This document shows positions 48,563-56,548 of a stretch of DNA of 64,000 bases, piece after piece; positions within the stretch are counted from its first letter, which is position 1; the number at the start of each line of letters is the position of its first letter. A program made the position numbers and the translations under genes. The notes beneath the pieces were generated by a model. That model had not been told where the DNA came from. It made no database searches and worked only from the letters and a program-made list of their open reading frames with translations. Source of the stretch: Streptomyces sp. PH10-H1 (GTDB lineage Bacteria > Actinomycetota > Actinomycetes > Streptomycetales > Streptomycetaceae); NCBI RefSeq assembly GCF_030063355.1, contig NZ_JASISZ010000002.1:181220-245219 (forward strand), read 5' to 3'.

Positions 48563-48860
48563 TGCCTGCCCGGCGGATCACGAACGCCCTTTCGCCGTCT
48601 GGCACGGCGTCCCGCTGCACTCCGCTTCGTTCGGCTTCGTTCCGTCTTTTCGGGACATGCCTTCGGAGAAAAGCTGCCGAAACACCCGAATACCACCGCG
48701 TATGCGGGTGTTCCGACTCCTTGCGATCCACCGCACCAGACAGGGGGCACCACCCAGCGGTAGCTGGGGGAGCCTGGACCGCCGATGATCCGCCGGACAG
48801 GCGGGAGGCGTCCGTCGGCCGGTCCGCCCATGATCGGCGAGCAGGCCCTAGGCTCATAGG
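48563..48860. repeat. Intergenic region with REP-like palindrome
   Basis: About 300 bp without a gene. Around 48744-48771, GGGGGCAC-type sequence and CAGC-GGTA-GCTG form a short palindrome. This resembles an intergenic repeat scattered in many Streptomyces genomes, though I cannot check copies here. AACACCC and GGGTGTT at 48679-48710 form a second small hairpin. Confidence 0.45.
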
Positions 48861-49658
48861 GTGACGACTGGGAAGAAACTGACGGCGGGCGACGCCGAAC
48901 TGACCGTGGTGCCGCAGGACGGCTGCCGGATCGCGTCGCTGACGGTCGGGGGGACCGAACTGCTGCGCCAGGGCGACCGATACGGCTCGTTCACGATGGT
49001 GCCGTGGTGCGGCAGGACCGAGAACGGCCGGTTCCGCAACGGCGGAGAGGTCCACCAACTGCCGGTGGACGCGGCACCGCACGCGATCCACGGCACGGGC
49101 CGGCACACGACATGGCGCGAGGCGCCGGTCGGCACGGACGCGTCGGCGGCCTTCTACTTCGACCTCGCCGACCCGTGGCCGTATCCGGGACGGGTCACGC
49201 AGTCCTTCGAGCTGGCGGAGGGGGAGCTGCGGATGACGCTGCTGGTGGAGGCGTCCGGTGACTCCTTCCCGGCCCAGGCCGGCTGGCACCCCTGGTTCCT
49301 GCGCAACCTCGGGCAGGGCGGCCGCGACGCCGAGGTGGACTTCAGCCCCGCCTGGCAGGAGGAGCGCGGCGACGACCACCTCCCGACCGGCCTGCGGATC
49401 GACCCGAAGCCCGGACCGTGGGACGACTGCTTCGGCATGCCGGACGGCGTGGACGTGTCGGTGACGTGGCCCGGCGAGCTGCGGGTGCGGGTGACCAGCC
49501 CGGCCGAATGGGTCGTGGTCTACGACGAGCAGCCCGAGGCCGTCTGTGTGGAACCGCAGTCCGGGCCGCCGAACGGCCTCAACACGCTGCCGCGCCTCGT
49601 CACCCCGATCGATCCGCTGGAGATCACGACGGTCTGGTCCTGGGAACGGCTGGGCTGA
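48861..49658 (+). CDS. Aldose 1-epimerase-like protein
   Basis: A 265-residue protein from GTG 48861. The galactose mutarotase fold is shown by SFTMVPWCGRTENGRFRNGG, HAIHGTGRHTTW carrying the catalytic-type His, and AGWHPWFLRNL with the second conserved His. EPQSGPPNGLNTLPRLV carries the Glu near the C-terminus, and the acid/base pair therefore looks intact. It interconverts sugar anomers, probably for an unknown sugar. It precedes pyrE by 73 nt on the same strand. Confidence 0.85.
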   Translation: MTTGKKLTAGDAELTVVPQDGCRIASLTVGGTELLRQGDRYGSFTMVPWCGRTENGRFRNGGEVHQLPVDAAPHAIHGTGRHTTWREAPVGTDASAAFYFDLADPWPYPGRVTQSFELAEGELRMTLLVEASGDSFPAQAGWHPWFLRNLGQGGRDAEVDFSPAWQEERGDDHLPTGLRIDPKPGPWDDCFGMPDGVDVSVTWPGELRVRVTSPAEWVVVYDEQPEAVCVEPQSGPPNGLNTLPRLVTPIDPLEITTVWSWERLG

Positions 49659-49730
49659 CGGGCGGGGTGGCCCGACGGCGGGCATGGGCTGATTCCGCCC
49701 GGGCTGATCGCGGCGGTTAATCTCGACGGT

Positions 49731-50270
49731 ATGAGCGATGCGCGCGAGGCCCTGCTGCAGCAGATCAAGGACAAGGCCGTGGTCCACGGCAAGGTGACTC
49801 TCTCCTCCGGTCTGGAGGCCGACTTCTACGTCGACCTGCGCCGGATCACCCTGGACGGCGAGGCCGCGCCGCTGACCGGCCAGGTGATGCTCGACCTCAC
49901 CAAGGACCTCGACTTCGACGCCGTCGGCGGTCTGACACTGGGCGCCGACCCGGTGGCCACGTCGATGCTGCACGCGGCCGCCGCGCGCGGCCGGCGGCTC
50001 GACGCCTTCGTCGTCCGCAAGGCGACCAAGGCGCACGGCATGCAGCGCCGGATCGAGGGCACCGAGGTCAAGGGCCGCCGCGTCCTGGTCGTCGAGGACA
50101 CCTCGACCACCGGCGGCTCGCCGCTGACCGCCGTCGAGGCGGTGCGCGAGGCCGGCGGCGAGGTCGTGGCCGTCGCCGTCATCGTGGAGCGCGGTGCCGC
50201 CCCGGCGATCGAAGCGGCCGGGCTGCCGTATCTCGCGGCCTACTCGCTGGCGGACCTCGACCTCGGCTGA
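49731..50270 (+). CDS. pyrE: Orotate phosphoribosyltransferase
   Basis: A 179-residue protein. GKVTLSSGLEADFYVDLRRI is the family's N-terminal signature, FVVRKATKAHG carries the catalytic Lys region and VLVVEDTSTTGGSPL is the PRPP-binding loop. It makes OMP from orotate and PRPP in pyrimidine synthesis. The gene is not with the other pyr genes here. A very strong palindromic terminator follows. Confidence 0.95.
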   Translation: MSDAREALLQQIKDKAVVHGKVTLSSGLEADFYVDLRRITLDGEAAPLTGQVMLDLTKDLDFDAVGGLTLGADPVATSMLHAAAARGRRLDAFVVRKATKAHGMQRRIEGTEVKGRRVLVVEDTSTTGGSPLTAVEAVREAGGEVVAVAVIVERGAAPAIEAAGLPYLAAYSLADLDLG

Positions 50271-50314
50271 ACCTGGCTGAACCCGGCCGCACCCGGTTGA
50301 CCTGCGGATTTACG

Positions 50315-50352
50315 GGCCCCCGGAAGGTTCCACGTGGAACCTTCCGGGGGCC
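50315..50352. terminator. Perfect 38-bp palindrome, terminator of pyrE
   Basis: Positions 50315-50333 and 50334-50352 are exact reverse complements with no loop bases, centred on CCACGTGG. It lies 45 nt after pyrE and 112 nt before the aldolase start. It would form a very stable hairpin. Confidence 0.88.
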
Positions 50353-50464
50353 GTCGCAGGTGAGGCGTGCACCGAGGTGGTGTTCGAGCAGGTCTCTGGG
50401 AGGATGGTGCCGACAACGACGTCGCACCGCAGTTTTGAACCCGCACATCCCGAGGAGCGGACAG

Positions 50465-51487
50465 ATGCCCATCGCAACCCCCGAGGTCTACAACGAGATG
50501 CTCGACCGGGCGAAGGCAGGCAAGTTCGCCTACCCGGCCATCAACGTGACCTCCTCGCAGACGCTGCATGCCGCGCTGCGCGGCCTGGCCGAGGCGGAGA
50601 GCGACGGCATCATCCAGATCTCCACCGGCGGTGCGGAGTTCCTCGGCGGTCAGTACAGCAAGGACATGGTCACCGGCGCGGTCGCGCTGGCGGAGTTCGC
50701 GCACATCGTGGCCGAGAAGTACCCGGTCACCGTCGCGCTGCACACCGACCACTGCCCCAAGGACAAGCTGGACGCGTATGTCCGTCCGCTGATCAAGATC
50801 TCGCAGGACCGCGTCGCCGCGGGCCGCCTCCCGCTCTTCCAGTCCCACATGTGGGACGGCTCGGCGGAGAACCTCAACGACAACCTCGCCATCGCGCAGG
50901 AGCTGCTCGCTGAGGCCGTGAAGGCCCACATCATCCTCGAGGTGGAGATCACCCCGACCGGTGGCGAGGAGGACGGTGTCTCGCACGAGATCAACGACTC
51001 CCTCTACACCACCCCCGACGACGCGTTCCGTACCGTCGAGGCGCTCGGCCTGGGTGAGAAGGGCCGCTACCTGCTGGCCGCCTCCTTCGGAAACGTGCAC
51101 GGCGTCTACAAGCCGGGCAACGTCGTCCTGCGCCCGGAGATCCTCAAGGAGCTCCAGCTCGCGGTCGCCGAGAAGCACGGCAAGGCCAACGCCTTCGACT
51201 TCGTCTTCCACGGCGGCTCGGGCTCGACGATCGAGGAGATCAACGAGGCTCTGGAGAACGGCGTCGTCAAGATGAACATCGACACCGACCTGCAGTACGC
51301 CTTCACCCGCCCGGTCGCCGATCACATGTTCCGCAACTACGACGGTGTGCTGAAGGTCGACGGCGAGGTCGGCAACAAGAAGGTCTACGACCCGCGCGTG
51401 TGGGGCAAGGCCGCCGAGGCGGGCATGGCCGCGCGTGTCGTCGTCGCCGCCGAGAACCTGCGGTCCGCGGGCAACAAGCTCAAGTAA
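50465..51487 (+). CDS. fba: Class II fructose-bisphosphate aldolase
   Basis: A 340-residue protein from ATG 50465 behind GAGGAGCGGACAG; the longer frame from 50297 spans the pyrE terminator. The zinc ligands and motifs are visible: ALHTDHCPKDKLDAYV with the catalytic Asp and zinc His, LEVEITPTGGEEDGV, VHGVYKPGNVVL, FDFVFHGGSGST and VKMNIDTDLQYAF. It cleaves fructose-1,6-bisphosphate in glycolysis and works in reverse in gluconeogenesis. Monocistronic between two strong terminators. Confidence 0.97.
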   Translation: MPIATPEVYNEMLDRAKAGKFAYPAINVTSSQTLHAALRGLAEAESDGIIQISTGGAEFLGGQYSKDMVTGAVALAEFAHIVAEKYPVTVALHTDHCPKDKLDAYVRPLIKISQDRVAAGRLPLFQSHMWDGSAENLNDNLAIAQELLAEAVKAHIILEVEITPTGGEEDGVSHEINDSLYTTPDDAFRTVEALGLGEKGRYLLAASFGNVHGVYKPGNVVLRPEILKELQLAVAEKHGKANAFDFVFHGGSGSTIEEINEALENGVVKMNIDTDLQYAFTRPVADHMFRNYDGVLKVDGEVGNKKVYDPRVWGKAAEAGMAARVVVAAENLRSAGNKLK

Positions 51488-51582
51488 GCCCGCGCCAGTC
51501 GCGTACGCGGCGCACGTCGCGTAAGCCGCGCCAGTCGCGTAAGCCGCGTAGAGCCGCCACCCGCTGATGAGTGGGTCGCAGC

Positions 51583-51621
51583 GCAGCCCTCCAGGCCGGT
51601 CGTTCCGGCCTGGAGGGCTGC
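51583..51621 (+). terminator. Terminator of fba
   Basis: A perfect 17-bp inverted repeat (51583-51599 with 51605-51621, 5-nt loop). Repeated GTCGCGTAAGC-like units lie before it at 51498-51545. Confidence 0.9.
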
Positions 51622-51652
51622 TTGCTGCCCGGGACAGGGCAGACTGGAACCC

Positions 51653-52066
51653 ATGGCCATTCACAAAGACCTCCTCGGGGGACCGCCCCCGACCCATCTG
51701 CCCGACGACCCGGAGCCGCGCGAGCTGCTCGCCTCCGGAGCGGCGCCCTCCGAGGTAGCCGCGAAGTACCCGGCCTCGTCCCTGGTCTGGGCCCAGCTCG
51801 CCGACGACGCCTTCGAAGCGGGCCGGGTCGTCGAGTCGTACGCCTATGCGCGTACCGGCTACCACCGAGGCCTGGACGCGCTGCGCCGCGCCGGCTGGAA
51901 GGGCCACGGCCCGGTGCCGTTCGAGCACGAGCCGAACCGCGGCTTCCTGCGCGCGCTGCACGCCCTCGCCCGCGCCGCGCAGGCGATCGGCGAGCAGGAG
52001 GAGTACGAGCGCTGCTCGTCCTTCTTGCGCGACAGCTCGCCGACCGCGGCCGACACCCTCAGCTGA
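51653..52066 (+). CDS. DUF3151 family protein
   Basis: A 137-residue protein of a conserved actinobacterial family, starting LLGGPPPTHLPDDPEPRELL. It includes VAAKYPASSLVWAQLADDAF and GRVVESYAYARTGYHRGLDA, which suggest a TPR-like helical repeat, and HEPNRGFLRALHALARAAQ. The function is unknown. It is typically found next to fba in Streptomyces and related genera. Confidence 0.85.
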   Translation: MAIHKDLLGGPPPTHLPDDPEPRELLASGAAPSEVAAKYPASSLVWAQLADDAFEAGRVVESYAYARTGYHRGLDALRRAGWKGHGPVPFEHEPNRGFLRALHALARAAQAIGEQEEYERCSSFLRDSSPTAADTLS

Positions 52067-52241
52067 CGTACTGAGCTGAGCCCGGTTCCCGCCCGGCTCC
52101 CCGCCGACTGCCCCTGAAACCGCTGTGAAACGAACAGAGATGCTCTTGACTTGGCGTTCTGCCGAACCCATGTGTGATTGTGAGCGTCATTGTCTGTGAG
52201 CACCGTGGGGGCAGTCGGCGGCCGGGGAGGCCGCCACTCCG

Positions 52242-53150
52242 GTGGCGCCATCAGGGGGAGCCTTGACCCATCACGCACCGGCAGCGCGCGGCGACCAGCG
52301 GAGAGGTCGCGGCAGCCGCCAGGGCCGGAGCATGCGCCGGCGCAGGAGGGCCCAGCGACGCATGCGTCTGCTGCTGACCTTCACCGCGCTGGCGGTGCTG
52401 GTGAGCGGCGTCGCCGCCTGGTGGAGCGGCGGCTCGGACGACATTGCCGAGGCGGTTCCCCCGACGGCCCCGCCAGCCCAGGTCACCCCGGGCGCCATCG
52501 CGTCGCAGGACGATCCGCAGCCGAGTTCGGCCCCCTCGTCGTCCTCGTCCTCTCCCACGACCGGCGGCGGCACGATACCGGTGCCGAAGTCCGGCCCCGG
52601 CACCTTCAAAGGAGGCACGGGCAACGGCACCACGGCGGGTCACGGCACCATCCGCACGTACAAGATCCAGGTGGAGGACGGCATCACGCTGTCCGCCGAC
52701 CAGGTGGCGACGGATGTGGCGGCGATCCTCGCCAACCCCCGCAGCTGGGCCCGGGACGGCAAGCACGGCTTCCGCCAGGTGTCGTCCGGCAGCGCGGACC
52801 TCGTCATCCGGATAGCCACGCCCGACACCGCCGACCAGCTCTGTCTGGAGGCCATCCACATGGACACCGAGAACGAGCTGAACTGCGAGGTCCCCGGCGG
52901 CGTGGTGGTGAACCTCCGCCGGTGGATGCTGGGCTCGCCCACGTTCACCGGGCCGATCTCCGACTACCGCGCCCTGATCATCAACCATGAGGTCGGACAC
53001 AGTCTCGGCCACGGCCACGAGGGCTGCCCGGGCCGCGGCAAGCCGGCGCCCGCGATGATGCAGCAGATCAAGGGTCTCAATGGCTGCAAACCGAACGCCT
53101 GGCCATACGACGGTCAGGGGCACTACCTCGGCGGCCCGCCGGTGACCTGA
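52242..53150 (+). CDS. DUF3152 membrane protein with metzincin-like zinc motif
   Basis: About 302 residues; the start is uncertain (GTG 52242, TTG 52263, or the ATG at 52332 before a basic stretch). The order is an Arg-rich N-terminus, one membrane helix (LLLTFTALAVLVSGVAAWW), a Ser/Thr/Pro linker, and a DUF3152 domain (about 140-300). The motif HEVGHSLGHGHEGCPG fits HExxHxxGxxH, the zinc site of metzincin proteases, followed by a Met in APAMMQQ. It is therefore probably an extracytoplasmic zinc peptidase. Its substrate is unknown. Confidence 0.82.
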   Translation: MAPSGGALTHHAPAARGDQRRGRGSRQGRSMRRRRRAQRRMRLLLTFTALAVLVSGVAAWWSGGSDDIAEAVPPTAPPAQVTPGAIASQDDPQPSSAPSSSSSSPTTGGGTIPVPKSGPGTFKGGTGNGTTAGHGTIRTYKIQVEDGITLSADQVATDVAAILANPRSWARDGKHGFRQVSSGSADLVIRIATPDTADQLCLEAIHMDTENELNCEVPGGVVVNLRRWMLGSPTFTGPISDYRALIINHEVGHSLGHGHEGCPGRGKPAPAMMQQIKGLNGCKPNAWPYDGQGHYLGGPPVT

Positions 53151-53233
53151 TGCTCTTGCCGAATCTCCGCACTCGACAGATGATCTCGGCGTGGCCCGGC
53201 GACCCCGGGCACGAGATCCTGAAGGGAACGGAA

Positions 53234-54079
53234 ATGTCCGAAACACCAGCCGAGAGTCCGGAGACCCCGAACCTCGACTTCCAGGGCACCACCCCTTACG
53301 AGGACTATGTCCAGGCGGACGTTCTCACTCATCTGCAGCACACCCTCTCCGACGATCCCGGCGAGATGGTCTTCCTGGTCACCACCCAGGTCATGGAGTT
53401 GTGGTTCACCGTCCTCGTCCATGAATGGCACACCGCGGGGCAGGCGCTCCGCGAGGACGACCTCCCGACGGCGATGGCGGCGCTCAAGCGGAGCACGTAC
53501 GAACTCGAATCGCTCAACGCCTCCTGGAAGCCGCTCGCGCACCTCACTCCCGGGCAGTTCAACGCCTACCGCAGCGCACTCGGCGAGGGTTCCGGATTCC
53601 AGTCCGCGATGTACCGCCGGCTGGAGTTCCTGCTCGGCGAGAAGTCGGCGTCCATGCTCGTGCCGCACCGCGGCTCGCCTCGGGCGCACGCCGAGCTGGA
53701 GAAGGCCCTGGACGAGCCGAGCCTGTACGACGAGGTGCTCGGTCTGCTGCACCGCCGCGGCCATGACATCCCCGCCCAGCTCCTCGAACGCGACCTCTCG
53801 CAGCGCTACGAGCCGGACCCGGCCGTCGAGCGCGTCTGGCAGCGGATCTACTCCAACCCCCAGGCCACCGGCGGAGAGGCCGAACTGCTGCGGCTGGGCG
53901 AGGCGCTGACCGAGGTCGCCGAGCTGGTCTGGCGCTGGCGCAACGACCATCTGGTGGCGACCCGCCGCGCGATGGGCTCCAAGACCGGCACCGGCGGCTC
54001 CGCGGGGGTGGCCTGGCTGGAGAAACGTGCCGCCAAGAACGTCTTCCCCGAGCTGTGGACGGCGCGCAGCCATGTCTGA
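53234..54079 (+). CDS. kynA: Tryptophan 2,3-dioxygenase
   Basis: A 281-residue haem enzyme from ATG 53234, with GAAGGGAACGG upstream. Family motifs: TPYEDYVQADVLTHLQH near the start, FLVTTQVMELWF, KRSTYELESLNASWKPLAHL and SGFQSAMYRRLEFLLGEKS. The haem His is probably in HDIPAQLL or WRWRNDHLVATRRAMGSKTG near the C-terminus. It opens the indole ring of tryptophan to give N-formylkynurenine. It overlaps kynU by 8 nt, so the two are translated together. Confidence 0.95.
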   Translation: MSETPAESPETPNLDFQGTTPYEDYVQADVLTHLQHTLSDDPGEMVFLVTTQVMELWFTVLVHEWHTAGQALREDDLPTAMAALKRSTYELESLNASWKPLAHLTPGQFNAYRSALGEGSGFQSAMYRRLEFLLGEKSASMLVPHRGSPRAHAELEKALDEPSLYDEVLGLLHRRGHDIPAQLLERDLSQRYEPDPAVERVWQRIYSNPQATGGEAELLRLGEALTEVAELVWRWRNDHLVATRRAMGSKTGTGGSAGVAWLEKRAAKNVFPELWTARSHV

Positions 54080-55433
54080 CGCCGCCGCCATCGCGGCCGC
54101 CGCTTCCGACGACGCCCTGCGAGTGCGTGCCGGGCGGCTGGACGCCGCCGACGGGCTCGCCGGCATCCGGGACCGCTTCACCCTCGACGAGACCGTCTAT
54201 CTCGACGGCAACTCGCTGGGCGCCCTCCCGGCCGCTGTGGCGCCCCGGCTGCGCGACGTGATCGAGCGCGAATGGGGAAGCCTGCGCATCCGCTCGTGGG
54301 ACGAGAGCGGCTGGTGGACCGCCCCCGAGCGGATCGGCGACCGCATCGGCCGGCTGATCGGCGCGGCCCCCGGCCAGGTGGTGGCCGGCGACTCCACCAG
54401 CGTGAACGTCTTCAAGGCGGTCGTGGCCGCCGTCCGCATGTCGGCGAACGACCGCACCGAGATCCTCGTGGACGCCGCGACCTTCCCGACCGACGGCTAC
54501 CTCGCCGAATCCGCGGCCCGCATGACGGGCAGGACCATCCGGCCCGTCGAGGCCGGGGCCATGGCGGACGCCATGAGCGACCGCACCGCTGTCGTGCTGG
54601 TCAACCACGTCGACTACCGCACCGGGCGGCTGCACGATCTGCCCGGCACGACGGCCGCCGCACACGCGGCGGGCGCCCTCGTCGTTTGGGACCTGTGCCA
54701 CAGCGCGGGCGCGCTGCCGGTCGGCCTCGACGCCCACGGGGTGGATCTCGCGGTCGGCTGCTCGTACAAGTACCTCAACGGCGGCCCCGGCGCGCCCGCG
54801 TACCTGTACGTCCGCCGTGATCTGCAGTCCCGCTTCGACTCCCCGCTGCCCGGCTGGAACTCCCACGCCGATCCCTTCGGCATGACCCCTGCCTACACCC
54901 CGGCGGACGGCGCCGTACGAGGCCGTGTCGGCACCCCCGAGATCCTGTCCCTGCTCGCCCTCGACGCCGCGCTCGACGTCTGGGACGGCGTCGCCATCGA
55001 GGACGTACGGGCCAAGAGCCTGGCTCTGACCGACTTCTTCCTCGAATGCGTCGCGCGGTACGTGCCGTCCGGCGGCGTCTCGTCGATCACACCCGTCGCG
55101 CACGAACACCGCGGCAGCCAGGTCGCACTGCGCTGCGCCGGCGCCGGCGAGGTCATGCGCCGGCTGACCGCACGTGGCGTCGTGGGCGACTTCCGGCGCC
55201 CCGACGTGCTGCGCTTCGGCTTCACCCCGCTCTACACGCGCTACGCGGACGCGGAGCGCGCCGCACGCGTACTCGCCGACGTTCTCGAAGAGGTCGGCCG
55301 CGAAGGGGGCGTTCTCGATGGGACCGGCCTCGACGGGGTTGTTCTCGAAGACGCCGGCGAAAAGACCGGCGAAAAAGCCAGCGAAGAATCCGGTGGAACG
55401 GCCGTCCGGGCCGCCGGCGAAGGGACCAGGTAA
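54072..55433 (+). CDS. kynU: Kynureninase
   Basis: A 453-residue PLP enzyme from ATG 54072. VYLDGNSLGALP, WWTAPERIGDRIGRLIGA and VVWDLCHSAGALPV carry the substrate and phosphate contacts. The PLP lysine is K233 in GCSYKYLNGGPG. It splits kynurenine to anthranilate and alanine. The last 45 residues are an unusual Gly/Glu/Lys/Asp tail absent from most kynureninases, coded by repetitive DNA. The formamidase gene begins 4 nt on. Confidence 0.94.
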   Translation: MSDAAAIAAAASDDALRVRAGRLDAADGLAGIRDRFTLDETVYLDGNSLGALPAAVAPRLRDVIEREWGSLRIRSWDESGWWTAPERIGDRIGRLIGAAPGQVVAGDSTSVNVFKAVVAAVRMSANDRTEILVDAATFPTDGYLAESAARMTGRTIRPVEAGAMADAMSDRTAVVLVNHVDYRTGRLHDLPGTTAAAHAAGALVVWDLCHSAGALPVGLDAHGVDLAVGCSYKYLNGGPGAPAYLYVRRDLQSRFDSPLPGWNSHADPFGMTPAYTPADGAVRGRVGTPEILSLLALDAALDVWDGVAIEDVRAKSLALTDFFLECVARYVPSGGVSSITPVAHEHRGSQVALRCAGAGEVMRRLTARGVVGDFRRPDVLRFGFTPLYTRYADAERAARVLADVLEEVGREGGVLDGTGLDGVVLEDAGEKTGEKASEESGGTAVRAAGEGTR

Positions 55434-55436
55434 CCG

Positions 55437-56411
55437 ATGCCGGCCTCCACGCCCGAGCACGCCGCCCACCGCGCGCGGCCCCCGGCCGGTCCCGGCCCGG
55501 CGGACGCCGCCGCGAAGCGCGCGGAGGCGGAGGAGGCGTCGCTCTTCGCGCATGCGGCCGTCCGCCCGGACGCGACCGCCGCCTACGGCGAACTGCCGGA
55601 CCAGATCGTCGACTTCTACCGTCCCCGCGCCGCCCCCGGCGCCACCGGGCGGCCCGCGCCACTCGTCGTGGTCCTGCACGGCGGTGCCTGGCGCGCGCCC
55701 TACGACCGCAGGCACATCTCGCCGTTCGCCGCCCACCTCGCCGGGTGCGGGTTCGCCGTGGCCTCGGTGGAGTACCGGCGCGGCGGCGAGGAGCCGCCGT
55801 CCGAAGGCGACGGCAGCGCCTACCCGCGCGAGGGCGCGCCGGCCGCGGGCCGCTGGCCGGACACGTTCGACGACATCGCCACGGCCGTCGACGCCGTCCC
55901 CGCGCTCGCGATGCGCGCGCTGGGCGCGGACAGCGTGGACCCGCGGCGGGTCGTGCTCACCGGTCACAGCGCCGGTGGTCATCTGGCGCTGTGGGCCGCC
56001 GCCCGCAACGCGCTGCCACTCGATTCCCCCTGGCATCGCACTTCGCCTCCCCCATTGCGCGGAGTCGTCGCCCTCGCGCCGATCGCGGACTTCGCGTCCG
56101 CGATCCGGCTGCGGGTGTGCTCCGACGCCGTCGTCCAGTTCCTCGGCGGGCCCGAGCACGTCACGGCGCGGCTGCCCCACGCCGATCCCGCCGCGCTCCT
56201 GCCCACCGGTATCGCCACAACCATCGTGCAGGGCACCACTGACAATGTGGTTCCGCCGCAGGTCGCGCAGGCTTTCGCCGAGGCTTCGGCACTGTCGGGA
56301 GAGGAGGTCACCGAGGCGGTGCTGGACGGCATCGGGCACTTCCCGCTGATCGACCCGGCCGCCGGTGCGTGCGCCGTCGTCACCGAGGAGATAGCGCAAC
56401 TCGCCTGGTAG
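55437..56411 (+). CDS. Alpha/beta hydrolase, probable N-formylkynurenine formamidase
   Basis: A 324-residue protein. The oxyanion motif HGGAW (81-85), the nucleophile S178 in GHSAGGHLALW, an Asp in GTTDNVVPPQVAQA and a His in GIGHFPLIDP make a complete triad. This is the fungal/animal (AFMID-like) type of formamidase, not the metal-dependent cyclase-like KynB of many bacteria. Placement in the kyn operon with only 3 nt to kynU supports hydrolysis of N-formylkynurenine. The first 30 residues are a disordered Pro/Ala lead. Confidence 0.82.
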   Translation: MPASTPEHAAHRARPPAGPGPADAAAKRAEAEEASLFAHAAVRPDATAAYGELPDQIVDFYRPRAAPGATGRPAPLVVVLHGGAWRAPYDRRHISPFAAHLAGCGFAVASVEYRRGGEEPPSEGDGSAYPREGAPAAGRWPDTFDDIATAVDAVPALAMRALGADSVDPRRVVLTGHSAGGHLALWAAARNALPLDSPWHRTSPPPLRGVVALAPIADFASAIRLRVCSDAVVQFLGGPEHVTARLPHADPAALLPTGIATTIVQGTTDNVVPPQVAQAFAEASALSGEEVTEAVLDGIGHFPLIDPAAGACAVVTEEIAQLAW

Positions 56412-56548
56412 CAGCCCCGCAACCCGCCCGGCGGCCGCCCCGCCCACGATCTCCCGGCCGCCTTCCGGCGGACCCGTGTAGTCCTTGAGACGGATGCCGG
56501 GAGATCGGCTGCGCTGTGGACGACGCGGCCCCGCGCGCTGCCTAGTGT

